Below are positions 1 to 55,266 of a stretch of 64,000 bases of DNA, piece after piece. The stretch lies in assembly GCF_905147365.1 (NCBI RefSeq), contig NC_056417.1:15212501-15276500 (forward strand), in the 5' to 3' direction. The notes under the pieces are model-generated. The model had not been told where the DNA came from. It did no database searches and worked only from the letters and a program-made list of their open reading frames with translations. The stretch comes from Aricia agestis. Taxonomy: Eukaryota > Arthropoda > Insecta > Lepidoptera > Lycaenidae. How positions within the stretch are numbered: the stretch's first letter is position 1; each line of letters starts with the position of its first letter. The position numbers and the translations under genes were made by a program.

Positions 1-156
1 GCCGGGTTCCCAATATTTTTGAGCCTGCGGCGCAGTTACACCGTACACGTGACCAAGATAGCTTCGCAATCTTGGTTATCCATCATAATGTAAAATGTTC
101 ATTTTCGTAAAATACATTTTTAATTAAGTTTTTAACGTGACCACGTGCTTTTGCAG

Positions 157-252
157 CAAGTGACAGCGAAAGTCCTCTTCGGCAGCGTGAAAGCGATCAA
201 TGACCTCAAGCGGCAAGAGAAGGCTGGCCGCGATGAGCGGCGGAAACACTAG
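157..252 (+). CDS. Terminal coding exon of an unrecognised gene
   Basis: A polypyrimidine tract and acceptor (gtgcttttgcag) end at 156. An open stretch follows that reads QVTAKVLFGSVKAINDLKRQ and then a charged Lys/Arg/Glu-rich end before TAG at 250-252. The exon is GC-rich against an AT-rich surround, which supports coding use. If the frame is right, the protein ends in a basic, probably helical tail of 31 residues. The upstream exons lie outside the window, so neither the phase nor the protein identity can be confirmed, and I do not recognise the family. An AATAAA at 687-692 could end the transcript. It could also be a chance open frame behind a good acceptor-like site. Confidence 0.5.
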   Translation, partial: QVTAKVLFGSVKAINDLKRQEKAGRDERRKH

Positions 253-686
253 CGCCATCTGTTAGCAGGTACACACACTTACATGTTAACTAACCTAATG
301 TCGTAGTTCTAATGTTGGCCGACAGATGGCGCTTAAAATTGATTTTATAAATGTTATTTTGCTGAGATTATGAATTTAAAAATCTAATCATTTATTTTTT
401 CTGTTTCAGATGTTATGAATGTGATATGATTTTATCTATGCTAAGCTAAGGTATGATCTCGGAAGAAAGAAAAATACTATAGGAATGGTGACTCGTCGTG
501 TTAGCGCCATCTAGGGGTGGAGATTTTATTTTATGAAACCTGTTTCTCAACTCTAGATATAGATGGCGCATTAAGTCTATTTAAGCTAAAATACTCAAAA
601 TTTTATGGGGGTTTTTAGTCCCAGTCGAGGCTACGTTGTATCACATTATTTTAATATTAAAATATTCTAATATTTTTGTAGTATTG

Positions 687-692
687 AATAAA
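687..692 (+). terminator. Candidate poly(A) signal of the left-edge gene
   Basis: This is a canonical AATAAA 435 bases after the TAG of the left-edge exon. The stretch 253-686 between them holds no other gene and would be the 3' UTR. Assignment rests on position only. Confidence 0.35.
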
Positions 693-795
693 GGAACGTT
701 TATAGATTACGAAAGGTCCACTCAAATCTTATTTGAAATTAATCTGACTTCCAGGGTGAGAGTACTGTATAATTATTAGATATGGCTGAAATATT

Positions 796-980
796 TTCAC
801 GGTGGACACTGGACGGCAGCACTAGCACAGACAATAAACTAAAAGTTCCACGATTCGTTTCTGTCAATATTCTGGTATGACGTGTCACGTCACACGTGTG
901 CAACATGTCGGATTTTGGTCGGTTTATTTACTGTGTGTGCTAGTGGCGCCCTCTGCGCTGAACTTTTCGTAACATTCCCT
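796..980. repeat. Palindromic interspersed repeat, copy 1
   Basis: A segment starting near gcactagcacagacaataaa ends with its rough inverse complement (ttactgtgtgtgctagtggc) followed by cgccctctgcg and taacattcccta. The same left and right parts recur at about 2969-3105, and another piece around 3150-3600 is interrupted by a SINE-like insert. This is the pattern of a degenerate MITE family. No target duplication was identified. Confidence 0.45.
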
Positions 981-1018
981 ATTAACTAATCGTTTACGTA
1001 ATTTACATGGACAACTTA

Positions 1019-1382
1019 GGGTGGGGTTGCACCGGAGGCGTAGTTATAGTTAAGTACAGTTATGGTCAAAGTTATGATTATAGTTAAAGCTAACACAGAA
1101 TTTGACCCATGTATGTTGCTGGTCCGACAAGGCTTTAAATGAACGTGGGCGGGGGCGCTGCTGGTAAAGGAGAACTGTCAAAAATGGCATTTTTGTATGA
1201 TGACAGCGTTAGTTCCTTTTTTCGCCACGTACATTTAAAGTCTTATCGAGCTCCATGGTTATGGTTAAATATCGCGTCCATTTTTTACTTTAACGTATAT
1301 TAGTGATTGAAGACTTTAACCAGAGATTTCACATTTTCCATTGTAGTTAAATTTACAGTTATAGTTAAAGTGCAACCCACCC
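1019..1382. mobile_element. PIF/Harbinger-like MITE with TTA duplication
   Basis: The terminal inverted repeats are gggtggggttgcacc at the left and ggtgcaa/ttgcacc-type sequence ending in cccaccc at the right. The sub-terminal tagttatagttaa is repeated several times. TTA flanks both ends (1016-1018 and 1383-1385). A 3-bp TTA/TAA duplication is the hallmark of PIF/Harbinger elements. No transposase frame is present. Three other elements here (30279, 32968, 51264) have the same kind of duplication. Confidence 0.65.
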
Positions 1383-1415
1383 TTAGTAAGTATTATGCTG
1401 AATAGTATAATATAA

Positions 1416-2051
1416 TATACCGGGTGTAACAATACTAATAAGTGACGTGTAGTTCGCTGTGAAAGTAGCAGCGCTGAAAGAGTAACTTTTTTTCTATTGT
1501 ATGCGATTTGGGTTTATCCATGACGCTCGGGCGCTTGAATTGAAAATTTTCTCTTTCAGCGCTGCTACTTTCACGGTGAACTCTATACAAGGCAGTGATG
1601 CCAGATTGGGGGGAATCCCCCCAAATTTTGGGGTTTTTTTAGGTGATGGGGGGAAAATTGGGGGGAACAATTTTTTGGGGGGATTGTTGGAGGAAAAAGT
1701 CTGGGAACAGACGGCGAAATCTAAGTACTATGGTCCCGTTTTCACCCTTTGGTTACAACTTACGGAACCATAAAAATGATCAAGGAGCTCGCGAAGATGC
1801 TGATTCTGTAAAGATTGGACGCTATTGCAGAAATAGTGTACATTCATCGTATCCATTTGTGAAATTCCCATTTATAATGAACAAAAACTTTCTTTTATAA
1901 TTTGTGGGGGGATTTTTCTTGAAATCCCGAATTTTGGGGGGATTTCGGGGAACACTTGGGGAGAAACCGAGTTGGCCGTCTGGCAACACTGATACAAGGG
2001 ACACATACAAACCCGAAAGTATAATCACATAGTTTTGTTACACCCTGTATA
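1416..2051. mobile_element. MITE with CAGGGTGTAACAAAACTA ends, hosting a nested hAT MITE
   Basis: The outer ends are ataccgggtgtaacaata at the left and the inverse complement of atacagggtgtaacaaaact at the right. Just inside is a second inverted repeat, gtagcagcgctgaaagag / ctctttcagcgctgctac. The family recurs at 33504-34026 (full length) and from 26201 (left part only). The element is interrupted at 1593-1991 by an unrelated insertion. Confidence 0.6.
1593..1991. mobile_element. hAT-like MITE nested in the 1416-2051 element
   Basis: It begins CAGTGATGCCAGATTGGGGG and ends with the inverse complement of CAGTGTTGCCAGACGGCCAA. It is bounded by the exact 8-bp direct repeat atacaagg (1585-1592 and 1992-1999). 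CAG...CTG ends with an 8-bp duplication define the hAT superfamily. The inside has G-rich and C-rich runs and no transposase. Confidence 0.8.
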
Positions 2052-2163
2052 TTATGGGCCATGTCATATTACAATATTGTATAAATTACAATGAATATAA
2101 TTCTTTATAATATTTAGGACTGAGGTTTATTTTGCCATGGTTGAGTCCGTCCACATACTATTT

Positions 2164-2399
2164 TTAAGAGTCCCGGTGCCATCGCAGTTCTCGTACAAAC
2201 GTAATACCAAGATACTTTCCCATACGAGAATATTTATCATATTAATTGAGTTATTATTCAGCTTTAAAGATAGTAATTACCTAGGTTCCTACTATCTTAA
2301 GCTGAATAATAACTCAAATATTATGGTAAATATTCTCGTATGGGAAATTATCTTGGTATTACGTTTGTATGAGAACTGCGATGGCACCCGGACTCTTAA
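2164..2399. repeat. Long inverted repeat, arms about 110 bp
   Basis: The left arm begins ttaagagtcccggtgccatc. The right arm is its near-complete inverse complement, ending gatggcacccggactcttaa. The shared inside includes the acgtaataccaaga type motif, the gggaaagta/cgagaatatt segment and gttattattcagct. The arms almost meet around 2280, so a transcript would fold into one long hairpin. Apparent open frames across it are symmetry artefacts. Confidence 0.75.
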
Positions 2400-2561
2400 G
2401 GGCAACATACCTACTTACTTAAAGTTTACATAAAAATATTTTTGTATTATTGTTTGTTAGTGTTTAGTGTTACTTGAATATTTTGTATCGAATAAACTTT
2501 TATGGTGATTTTTTTCTTATAATCCCTTGTAAAAACACTTCAAATCTGATTTTCATCTGAA

Positions 2562-2896
2562 TACGTGGGAGAGCCATGCTTCGGCACGAATGGGCCAGCT
2601 CGACCGGATAAACACCACGTTCTCACAAAAAACCGGCGTGAAACAACGCTTGCGCTGTGTTTCGCCGAGTGAGTGAGTTTACCGGAGGCCCAATCCCCTA
2701 ACCCCTACCCTATTCCCTTCCCTACCCTCAACCATTCCCTTCCCTTCCCTACCCTCCCCTATTACCCTATTCCCTCTTAAAAGGTCGGCAACGCACTTGC
2801 AGCTCTTCTGATGCTGCGAGTGTCCATGGGCGACGGAAGTTGCTTTCCATCAGGTGACCCGTTTGCTCGTTTGCCCCCTTATTTCATAAAAAAAAA
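2562..2896 (+). mobile_element. SINE-like retroposon (family A), copy 1
   Basis: It starts tacgtgggagagccatgctt, runs through ggctcgaccgg, a GC-rich block, a pyrimidine-rich CCCTA/TTCCC core, then ctgcagctcttctgatgctg, and ends ttatttcataaaaaaaaa. The A tail and fixed ends indicate retroposition. The ggctcgaccgg block weakly resembles a pol III B box. There are nine near-full copies in this window, which differ mainly in core length. Confidence 0.75.
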
Positions 2897-3209
2897 TACA
2901 AACAAAATCAAATTTGACCGAAATGTGACATTATAATAGGATACTATTACTGCCATATTACTGCAATGTTTGAAAATATTGCAGAGACAGCACCAGCATA
3001 GACAGTAAACAAAAAGTTTTGTTCGACGTTTGACAAATTTTGAAATGACGTATTTACTGTATGTACTAGCAACGCCCTCTGCGACCTTTGCGTAATATTC
3101 CCTAATTATTACGCTAATTTTTACGCTAATTACGCTAATAATTACGCTTCCATCTGATGTGTGTCATGTGTGTGATATGTGTGCAACAAGTCGAATTATT
3201 TACTATTTA

Positions 3210-3563
3210 TACGTGGGAGAGCCATGCTTCGGCACGAATGGGCCGGCTCGACCGGAGAAATACCACGTTCTCACCGAAAACCGGTGTGAAACAGCGCTGC
3301 GCTGTGTTTCGCCGAGTGAGTGAGTTTACCGGAGGCCCAATCCCCTACCCTATTCCCTTCCCTATCCTCCCCTATTCCCTTCCCTACCCTCCCCTATTCC
3401 CTTCCCTTCCCATCCCTACCCTCCCCCATTACCCTATTCCCTCTTAAAAGGCCGGCAACGCACCTGCAGCTCTTCTGATGCTGCGAGTGTCCATTGGCGA
3501 CGGAAGTTGCTTTCCATCAGGTGACCCGTTTGCTCGTTTGCCCCCTTATTTCATAAAAAAATA
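3210..3563 (+). mobile_element. SINE-like retroposon (family A), copy 2
   Basis: It has the same head and A-tailed end as the 2562 copy, with a longer CCCTA/TTCCC core. It splits a copy of the 796-980 palindromic repeat: left part around 3150-3209, continuing after 3563 with gtgccagtagtgtaatattc. Confidence 0.75.
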
Positions 3564-3590
3564 ATTGTGCCAGTAGTGTAATATTCCCTA

Positions 3591-3769
3591 TGTAAAAAGT
3601 CGGTCCTGCGCCTGATCTCTCGCCGGTCGTGTCGGTCTTCCGTCCCACTGGGCTATGAGAGTGAAGGAATAGAGAGTGCTCTTGTGTACTGCGCACACAC
3701 TTGAGCACTATAAAATTACTCCTGCGTACCTGGTCTGGTTTCAATGAAACTGGCCATTATTATTATTAA
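3591..3769 (+). mobile_element. tRNA-headed SINE (family B), head-truncated copy
   Basis: It matches the inverse complement of the body of the 10846 SINE (aaaaagtcggtcctgcgcct ... caatgaaactggcc) and ends in an ATT-repeat tail. The tRNA-like head is missing, consistent with 5' truncation during reverse transcription. Confidence 0.65.
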
Positions 3770-4417
3770 TATTCGGTAACATGGTAACATTAGCACATTC
3801 TGAGCATCGTGTTCATTCAGATCTGATACAGACTAACCTAGTTATGATTGCGCTTCACTATGTCATAATAATTATGATGGTGATTAAATCATGCTGTCGC
3901 AAGCCTGTCCCCGATCTGCTGCTCATCACGGAGTCCGGTCACGGGGGAGCCATGGCGTCAGCGACCTTCGTTGTCGTCATTTGGAACTATTTGAAATAGG
4001 TGAAGGAACATTAGAATAGAAAGAATACTATTTGAATATCAAAGCGTAACTATCTATCGGCTGTATTGAGAGAGTATTAATGATTACTTACTTAAATTTA
4101 AATTAATGAGAGTTGAACTCTATAGTGAATAGTCGACTTTTTTCTATCACACTTAAGTAATGATTAAAATATAGCTCGTGCAGCCGTAGCTTTTATAAAA
4201 CTATGTTTTTTTAATGAAATGACCGAGCAAATGAGCAGTCGAATCACTTGGTGGTTAGTAGCTACATGGACTCTCGCACCAAAAGTTGTACCTAAGTAAG
4301 TAAGTTGTACCTAACTAAGTATCTAGTTTTGCGAGTTGAATTAGAAGATGAACATATTAGAACCTCCTCTTTTTTGGAATTTGATTATACTTACCTACAT
4401 ACGTACTTGTAATAATA
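3770..4417. other. Gene-free stretch, left of mariner
   Basis: AT-rich sequence with short direct repeats (taagtaagtaagttgtacct). I see no exon with both splice sites and no clear transposon ends. Confidence 0.5.
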
Positions 4418-5165
4418 GGTTGGGGAAAAAGTCTTCTCGCATTATAATTTATAATAAGTACTTACTATGAACTTGTCATAAAATCTCTTGGGCTATACCA
4501 ATAAATTGTATCTGGCTGATTTTGGTATCATTAAAAAGTTTTAATTTTACAGAAGACAATTCCAAATTCAAATTAGGTAAACGTGAGATTTTCATTTGTT
4601 TTCCTTATTGTTAAAATGAGTGATTCTAATGAAGAAAATTTTAAAATTTTATAACAAAAAAAGGTAAAAACGCAACACAAGCCGCGAAAAAAAGTGTGGT
4701 GTTTATGGACATAATGCAGTAAATCTGTGAGAGTAGCGCAAATTTGGTTTAAGCGTTTTCAATCCGGAAATTTTGATATCAAAGATGCACGTCGCTCTGG
4801 TCGCGGCCGGAATTAATCAACAGGTGTGGTTTTTCACCATGATAACGCTAGACCTCACACATCTTTAGCTACTCAGCAAAAATTAATGGAGTTTGACTGG
4901 GGGGTGTTAATGCATCCGCCGTATAGTCCTGACCTTCAGATTTCCACCTGTTTCGATCGCTGCAGAATTCCTTATGCAGTGTTAGGTAGACAGCACAAGA
5001 GGACTGCCAAACATTTTTATAGCAATGGAATCATGTCCCTACCAACAAAATGGCAAAAAGTTATCAAACAAAATGGCACCTATGTACTTTAGTCAATTGT
5101 AAATAAACTTTATAAAAAACCTTTTGGATTTTTAAATAAAATGCGAAGAAACTTTTTCCCCAACC
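4418..5165 (+). mobile_element. Mariner element, internally deleted
   Basis: The terminal inverted repeats are ggttggggaaaaagtcttct at the left and agaaactttttccccaacc at the right; TA precedes the left end. Inside lies a broken mariner transposase. An N-terminal helix-turn-helix-like part (IWFKRF, DARRSGR, about 4655-4803) is joined directly to a C-terminal part with HDNARPH and HPPYSPDL (from about 4826). The middle, with the first catalytic Asp, is gone. After SPDL the frame shifts, so the third Asp is also lost. The element is non-autonomous. Confidence 0.8.
4655..5092 (+). pseudogene. Mariner transposase remnant
   Basis: The frame from 4826 reads HDNARPH followed by HPPYSPDL, a signature of mariner transposases. 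Just before it, a different frame reads a typical N-terminal DNA-binding segment. A central deletion, a frameshift after SPDL, and an early stop leave it non-functional. Confidence 0.75.
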
Positions 5166-7000
5166 GATCGAAATCGAACTGCTAAACATTATTTACACTG
5201 ACTGTACTCTGGTAAACAATGTACATAACAGTAAATAAAGTTCATTGGCCGCTGAGCTAAATATTTGGGTGTATATAAGTGCGAACTGTATGGTGCAAAG
5301 CAATACTCTCTCATACGCTCCTTTTTGGGGGAATTCTCTTTTGTTTGGCTATAATCAACTAATAAATAATGCTATTGAATACATAAACTCAAGTCAATAA
5401 CCTTATATAGGAACTAGGCGTTAGTAATTTTTTTTAAATGAAACAAAAAGTAGAGATATTATGTTATATTTACTTGACAATAATAAATATATGTAAGTAC
5501 ATCTAACTAACTTCCGCACTCAGAGACAAATTTTATTTACTTATCTGTAAAAAATTGAAGATTTTGACCCAAGCTCCATACATAAACTCTTTATTTTTAA
5601 TTACGATTTTGATTCTGACGTTAGTTGATTCTACATAATATGCTAAAGTCTCAGGTCTTATAGTATGAGTAGTTATAATGGGAAAGCTGGCGCGGACGGA
5701 TTGAAAAGGTCCTTCGTACATAATAATAGAGGAGTGGAATAATAGTAGAGGTGCATGGACGAACTTTGTAACTAATATTATATTATATCTGAAATTCGCC
5801 AACCTACCTTTTTGATCTAACCGTGAAAAAAAGGCCAAAGGTTTGCTAAACATTTGTTTTTTTTTTTCAATAGATTTTCAGGAGAATCCAGCGAATTAAT
5901 TATTTAAGTGTGTTCCTCTACATTTTGATCTAAGTATATAATATATATAAGCAAAACAATATAAAATTTCTTGTGCTGCAAATCCGTAAAGAAAACAAAG
6001 CAAATAAAGCGCAATTTTTTAATTCTATTTAATGAATTATCTGATTATCTTTTAGATTAAAATAAGTTAAAACAGAGTTTAATTCTATTTAATGAATTAT
6101 TTGATTAACTTTTAGATTAAAATAAGTTGATACTTAGGATAGGTAAACCAATTTCAGTCGTTAAATCTTAACCTCCAGTTTCTGACGTATCTCAAATGGC
6201 TTTTTAAAACGGCCATTACGATTCACAAAACAATTCTGGGAAGACAACAAAAGTGTATGTCCGAATGTCGGGGGTCTTTCACCGGACTGATGACCGGGGC
6301 CCGGACGACGTCACTCCATGACATCGGACAGTTCGATCATTGATAGTTACACCGATACGAACGTCTTGTGACGATCGAGTAAGTAGGGGAAAAGATGGGT
6401 AGAGTTATAGTAGAGCTATGAAAAAAGAGTAGGTATGTTCTAAGTTCTAACACACATCTTACAGCATAAAATATGTAACAATAAGAAAAGATCGAGTTAA
6501 ACTTACGCAAAACTAAACACATATTTCTCAGTTATTTCTCCGTACTTATCATAAAACAGGTAACTTTCTTAAAACATGTTCTTTTGCTTTTGCTGCACTG
6601 CATATACTTTTACTTATAAATAATTTATAAACAGTGCCACTTCGGAAAAATATATATTTACAAACAAAAGATTCATTTACCTACCAAAAAGGAAAGAGTT
6701 CCTTTCACACCGTTCAAAAGCGAAAACTATTATTCTTTGGATAGTAACTGACATTCATAATTAGTAATTAACTAATTACATTGTTTGATAGGTATATAGG
6801 TAGGAAGGTACTATTACCTAAGTTTACTTAGGTTTAGTGACAATACCTTCCTACCATGGTAAATCATTGTATCATTTTTATATGAGATCATGTTTAATGA
6901 ATCATTAATTACTCAAGTAAAACAGACTTATTTTCATTCCAGGGTTGCTCTCCTAAAGTAATAAAATCTCATAATTTAACGTAAGACAAGCTTCGACGAA
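5166..7000. other. Gene-free stretch upstream of the peroxidase gene
   Basis: AT-rich DNA. It contains a 60-bp tandem duplication (6018-6137) and a hairpin whose arms are ggtaggaaggta and taccttcctacc (about 6800-6857). The two sizeable open frames here show no codon bias or family signature. No exon is supported. Confidence 0.5.
6018..6137. repeat. 60-bp tandem duplication
   Basis: The unit starting tttaattctatttaatgaat occurs at 6018-6077 and again at 6078-6137, with a few substitutions. Confidence 0.7.
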
Positions 7001-7035
7001 AAGAGTAGATGTTGACAGAACTTTCCTACGAACAA

Positions 7036-7090
7036 TAAATTCAGTCCTGAGTCCTATAGATAAGGTGCGTTACGGTTCGGTGTGAGTGTC
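7036..7090 (+). promoter_or_regulatory. Possible core promoter of the peroxidase gene
   Basis: TCAGTC at 7041, an arthropod-type initiator, is followed about 30 bases later by acggttcgg, similar to downstream promoter elements but not at the exact spacing. The more GC-rich stretch that follows, up to the first coding exon at 7404, would be the 5' UTR. No transcript evidence is available. Confidence 0.25.
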
Positions 7091-7386
7091 CGTCTCGAGA
7101 GCTTTTCGCTACAGCACAAGCAATCACGCGAGATCATCGCTCGCACCGAGGTCTCATAACAGTACTCTGTTCCTCCCGGCGTTATGTAACTAGTCCCTCA
7201 GCGCCTGCCCTCCCCGCACCACGGGTATCCGGCCAGTATCTGGATCGATAACAAAAAAAAACCCGCCAAAAAAACTCGTTCCCGCGGGCACTGACATTGC
7301 CGCTAAAATCGCCGGCCGCATTCGGAATTTGAATATCGAATGTGTCCTTTGTGTACAGAGTAAATATTTTTACTTTTTTTCGTGAC

Positions 7387-7401
7387 ATGAAACGGGCGTG
7401 A
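7387..7401 (+). promoter_or_regulatory. Short upstream ORF next to the peroxidase start
   Basis: ATG AAA CGG GCG TGA (MKRA) ends two bases before the proposed peroxidase ATG at 7404. If it lies in the leader, its position would favour reinitiation or leaky scanning at the main start. Confidence 0.35.
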
Positions 7402-7403
7402 AC

Positions 7404-52111
<44,708 letters not shown>

Positions 52112-52440
52112 TACTTGAAAAGACTTCTCGACTGAAAGACATTAATTTCAATTATGACGACATTGACTTACTGAATGGACGGGACTTTAACTTATAATGA
52201 CTCTAATTAACTTCTGACCAATGTAACAGAGATATATACTGACTTAGATAACTTGACTTAAAAGTACAAAATGACTTCTGACTGAACCGACTATGTTTAC
52301 TTAATTAAAAACATTTGACTTTTTCAATCGCAATGATTGTTTGATCAGACTTGAGTTCGACGTGACACAAGATTGAGTTTCATATTTGACATGATATTAC
52401 TAGTATTATGACGACTTTAATAAACGTAATTATTACTTAC
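52112..52440 (+). terminator. Peroxidase 3' UTR with poly(A) signal
   Basis: AATAAA at 52419-52424, 308 bases after the stop. The UTR is rich in gactt/tgact words, like the end of the coding tail. Confidence 0.6.
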
Positions 52441-53771
52441 AACTAAAATCCAGTCGCCGGATAGAACGCATTTCGTTTTAAGTAAAAAATAGATAGCAAT
52501 ATTTTCGTGCGCTTGTGGAAATCCTTTGTAATGTGGTTCAGTGGATTGCTCTATATCCGGCGTCCGGACTTATAGTGCCAGAATGACAGAAAATATAAGA
52601 AAACAGACATCAAACAGATTAACGTTAAATATGCTTTCAAAATAGAACTTTATTCATTAAACAAAAACTTACTGGTTTCATCGCAAGAGCGGCGGCCACG
52701 CGCGAATCGCGATACGCAGCGAGATACAGCTCGAAATTATAACTTACAAATTACAATGAAACGAATATCTTCTAGCGTAGTAAGTACATAAAGTTCAATT
52801 TTGAATAGTCTATGAACTAAACGAGGACCTTTTTGACCAATGACTAACTTTTTGACAACAATCTACTCAATTGTTGACTTAATAATTGTGACCCCGACTT
52901 ATGACGAAATACTGACTTAAATATGACTTGACGATTGAGTGTTTAAAAAAATTGAATTGAAGTCAGAAACTTTATAGTCGGTAGGTACTGATTATAACCT
53001 AATGGCTGATACCTACATTGACAAAGGAATAATAACTGACGAAAAAAAATTATAATAATATTATGACTGACATACATACATGATAAGAATTTTTACCTAA
53101 GTTTATAGCACCGACTTATCACTAATTAAGTTTAATTTGATTGTGACAGATGTAATATTAAGACTTATGTAATAATTGTCACATCATACCACAAAATAGT
53201 GTTAAATATTAAATTGACTGACTGACAATTTTTACTGTACGACAGATTGCTTATAAAAACAAAACATATCGATTTTATAATAATAAAAATCAAAGTTTTA
53301 TAATTACTATGGTTTTCATTAAGTAAATATAACCAACTATTCATTCCCCCAGACTCCAGACCATGTACCTACCTAAACTTCATAATACCGAAAATAGTAC
53401 AAGTACAGAAGTCTCTCTGCTTTGATGTTCACAAATGCCGCCGTTTTATGTGCCTACATAATTACTATTAACAACGGACCGCACGCGAGCAGCCGACATT
53501 GAGCTCTCTGGCGCCGCGCGAAGGTCGACTTTATTCCACACCAATTCCACACCTTGTCAGATATTCCGAAAATAGGGTTGTCAAAATCAAATAAGTATAA
53601 ATACCACGCAAGGTATATATATACGGAAACTGTTATACCTACCTATTAGGTAAATGAATACTGAACATATAAATCAGTTTACACAGACACGACACGTGAT
53701 TTTCTTTTGATGTAAGTAGGTAATTAGGTATGGATTATATTATTATGTATAATGTATATGCAGCTACCACC
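52441..53771. other. Gene-free stretch after the peroxidase gene
   Basis: It contains a gcaagagcggcggccacgcg GC patch at about 52685 and again many ttgac/tgactta words (52830-53240). No exon or element with ends is seen. Confidence 0.4.
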
Positions 53772-55064
53772 TACGAGGGCTGCCTTTTAAGTACTGTCGT
53801 TTGTAAACTTCCCGCGATCATTGAAAAAAAAACAATTGGGATTTTAATCTTCTTGTATTTGGGTTTAGAAAACAAAAGAAATTATTCAGATTGGTCGAAT
53901 AATCTTATTGTATCGTCTATTCAAAGGTGACAAGTCGGTTGTAAAAATGGAAATGTTAAAGGAAAATTTCCGTGCGATAATTTTTTACAACTAACGAAGT
54001 TGATTATAATCGCGACTTCGACGTTTTGATGAGATCACCTCTGTACTTAGTGGTGCAGGACCATGTCTTAGGATTATAGAACGCTGGTATTTAGAAGTTT
54101 AAAGTGGACATCCTAGCCTCAGTGATCAGCCACGTGATGGTCGTCCAAAAACCGTCGTAACGCAAGAGAAAATTGAAGCCGTGCAGCAGCTAATCCTCGA
54201 AGACGGTCATGTGATATATCGCAAAATAGAGGCAACCATGGGCATTTCAGGGACCACTGTCCAAAAAATCTTGCATGAATAACTTGGAGTAAAAATGGTA
54301 ATATCTCGTCAGATACCTTGTTTGCTTAGCGACGACCAAAAACAGCCCGTGTTAGTTTTTGTCGCAAAACTCTGCAGCGATTTAACCGAGGAGAGTCAAA
54401 GCATGTTTATAATTTGCTCAATAGTGACGAGTTTTGGATATATGCTTATGATCCAAATTCTAAGCAGCAGTCTACTATCTGGGTCTTCTAGAATCAGCCA
54501 AAATCGACCAAAGTCATGGATTCACAGAGCACTTAAAAAAATTTTTTTGCCTTCATTGTGACAAAGGGTGGTCACATCGCCACTATTGTACCCGTAGATT
54601 GCAAAACGGTTACCGCTGACTAGTATACCACAGCTTGTTTGCCACAAGTCATCATAAAATTTCGAAAAAAAAAAAAAACGATCGTATGTTCCTGGCCATG
54701 ACAGAGCATGTTCGCACATCGGCGGTAAAACAAAGATGTTTTTTGGACCCAAAACGTTGAAATTTTAGATCATCCGCCTTACAGCCCTGGCTTGAGCCCT
54801 AAGGAATTTAATAAGTTCCACAAAATTAAGAAAAGTCTTTGTGGCCAACTTTTAAGCTCACCTGAAGAAGCTGTTTACGCGTAAAAATCAGCCATTTTGA
54901 CTACTCAACTTCGGACTGGAATAAATGTTTTAAAAACTGGTTTGAACGCATGCAAAAGCATTTTAAATATCGCGAAGAATTCTTAAAAAAACAATAAATG
55001 GTGATAATCAATTACATTGCCTGTAGTTATTCCAAACGACAAAACTTAAAAGGCAACTCTCGTA
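53772..55064 (+). mobile_element. Mariner element, near full length but decayed
   Basis: Ends tacgagggctgccttttaag and the inverse of tacgagagttgccttttaag, with tgtcgtttg following in both. About 1.29 kb, the usual mariner size. A different family from the 4418 element. Confidence 0.8.
53990..55000 (+). pseudogene. Mariner transposase pseudogene
   Basis: Recognisable pieces in shifting frames: GHPSLSDQPRDGRPKTVV, GISGTTVQKILHE, then HPPYSPGLSPKEFNKF near 54777 and a C-terminal end. Several stops and frameshifts, and catalytic Asp positions replaced (SPG, PKE), make it dead. Confidence 0.8.
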
Positions 55065-55266
55065 TGACCTACCACCTATTTTAAATAAGTATATTTATTA
55101 TAATCTATAAAATATTAATAATAAAAATTCTTTATTCAAACAAACAAAACAGATCAATTAACACAAGTTACAAAAACAGAAATAGTTTGAATTGGCGGCC
55201 TTACTGCTGGAAGCAGTCTCTACCATTAATTGTGTGTATATTTAATAATATTATTATTGTCATAGA

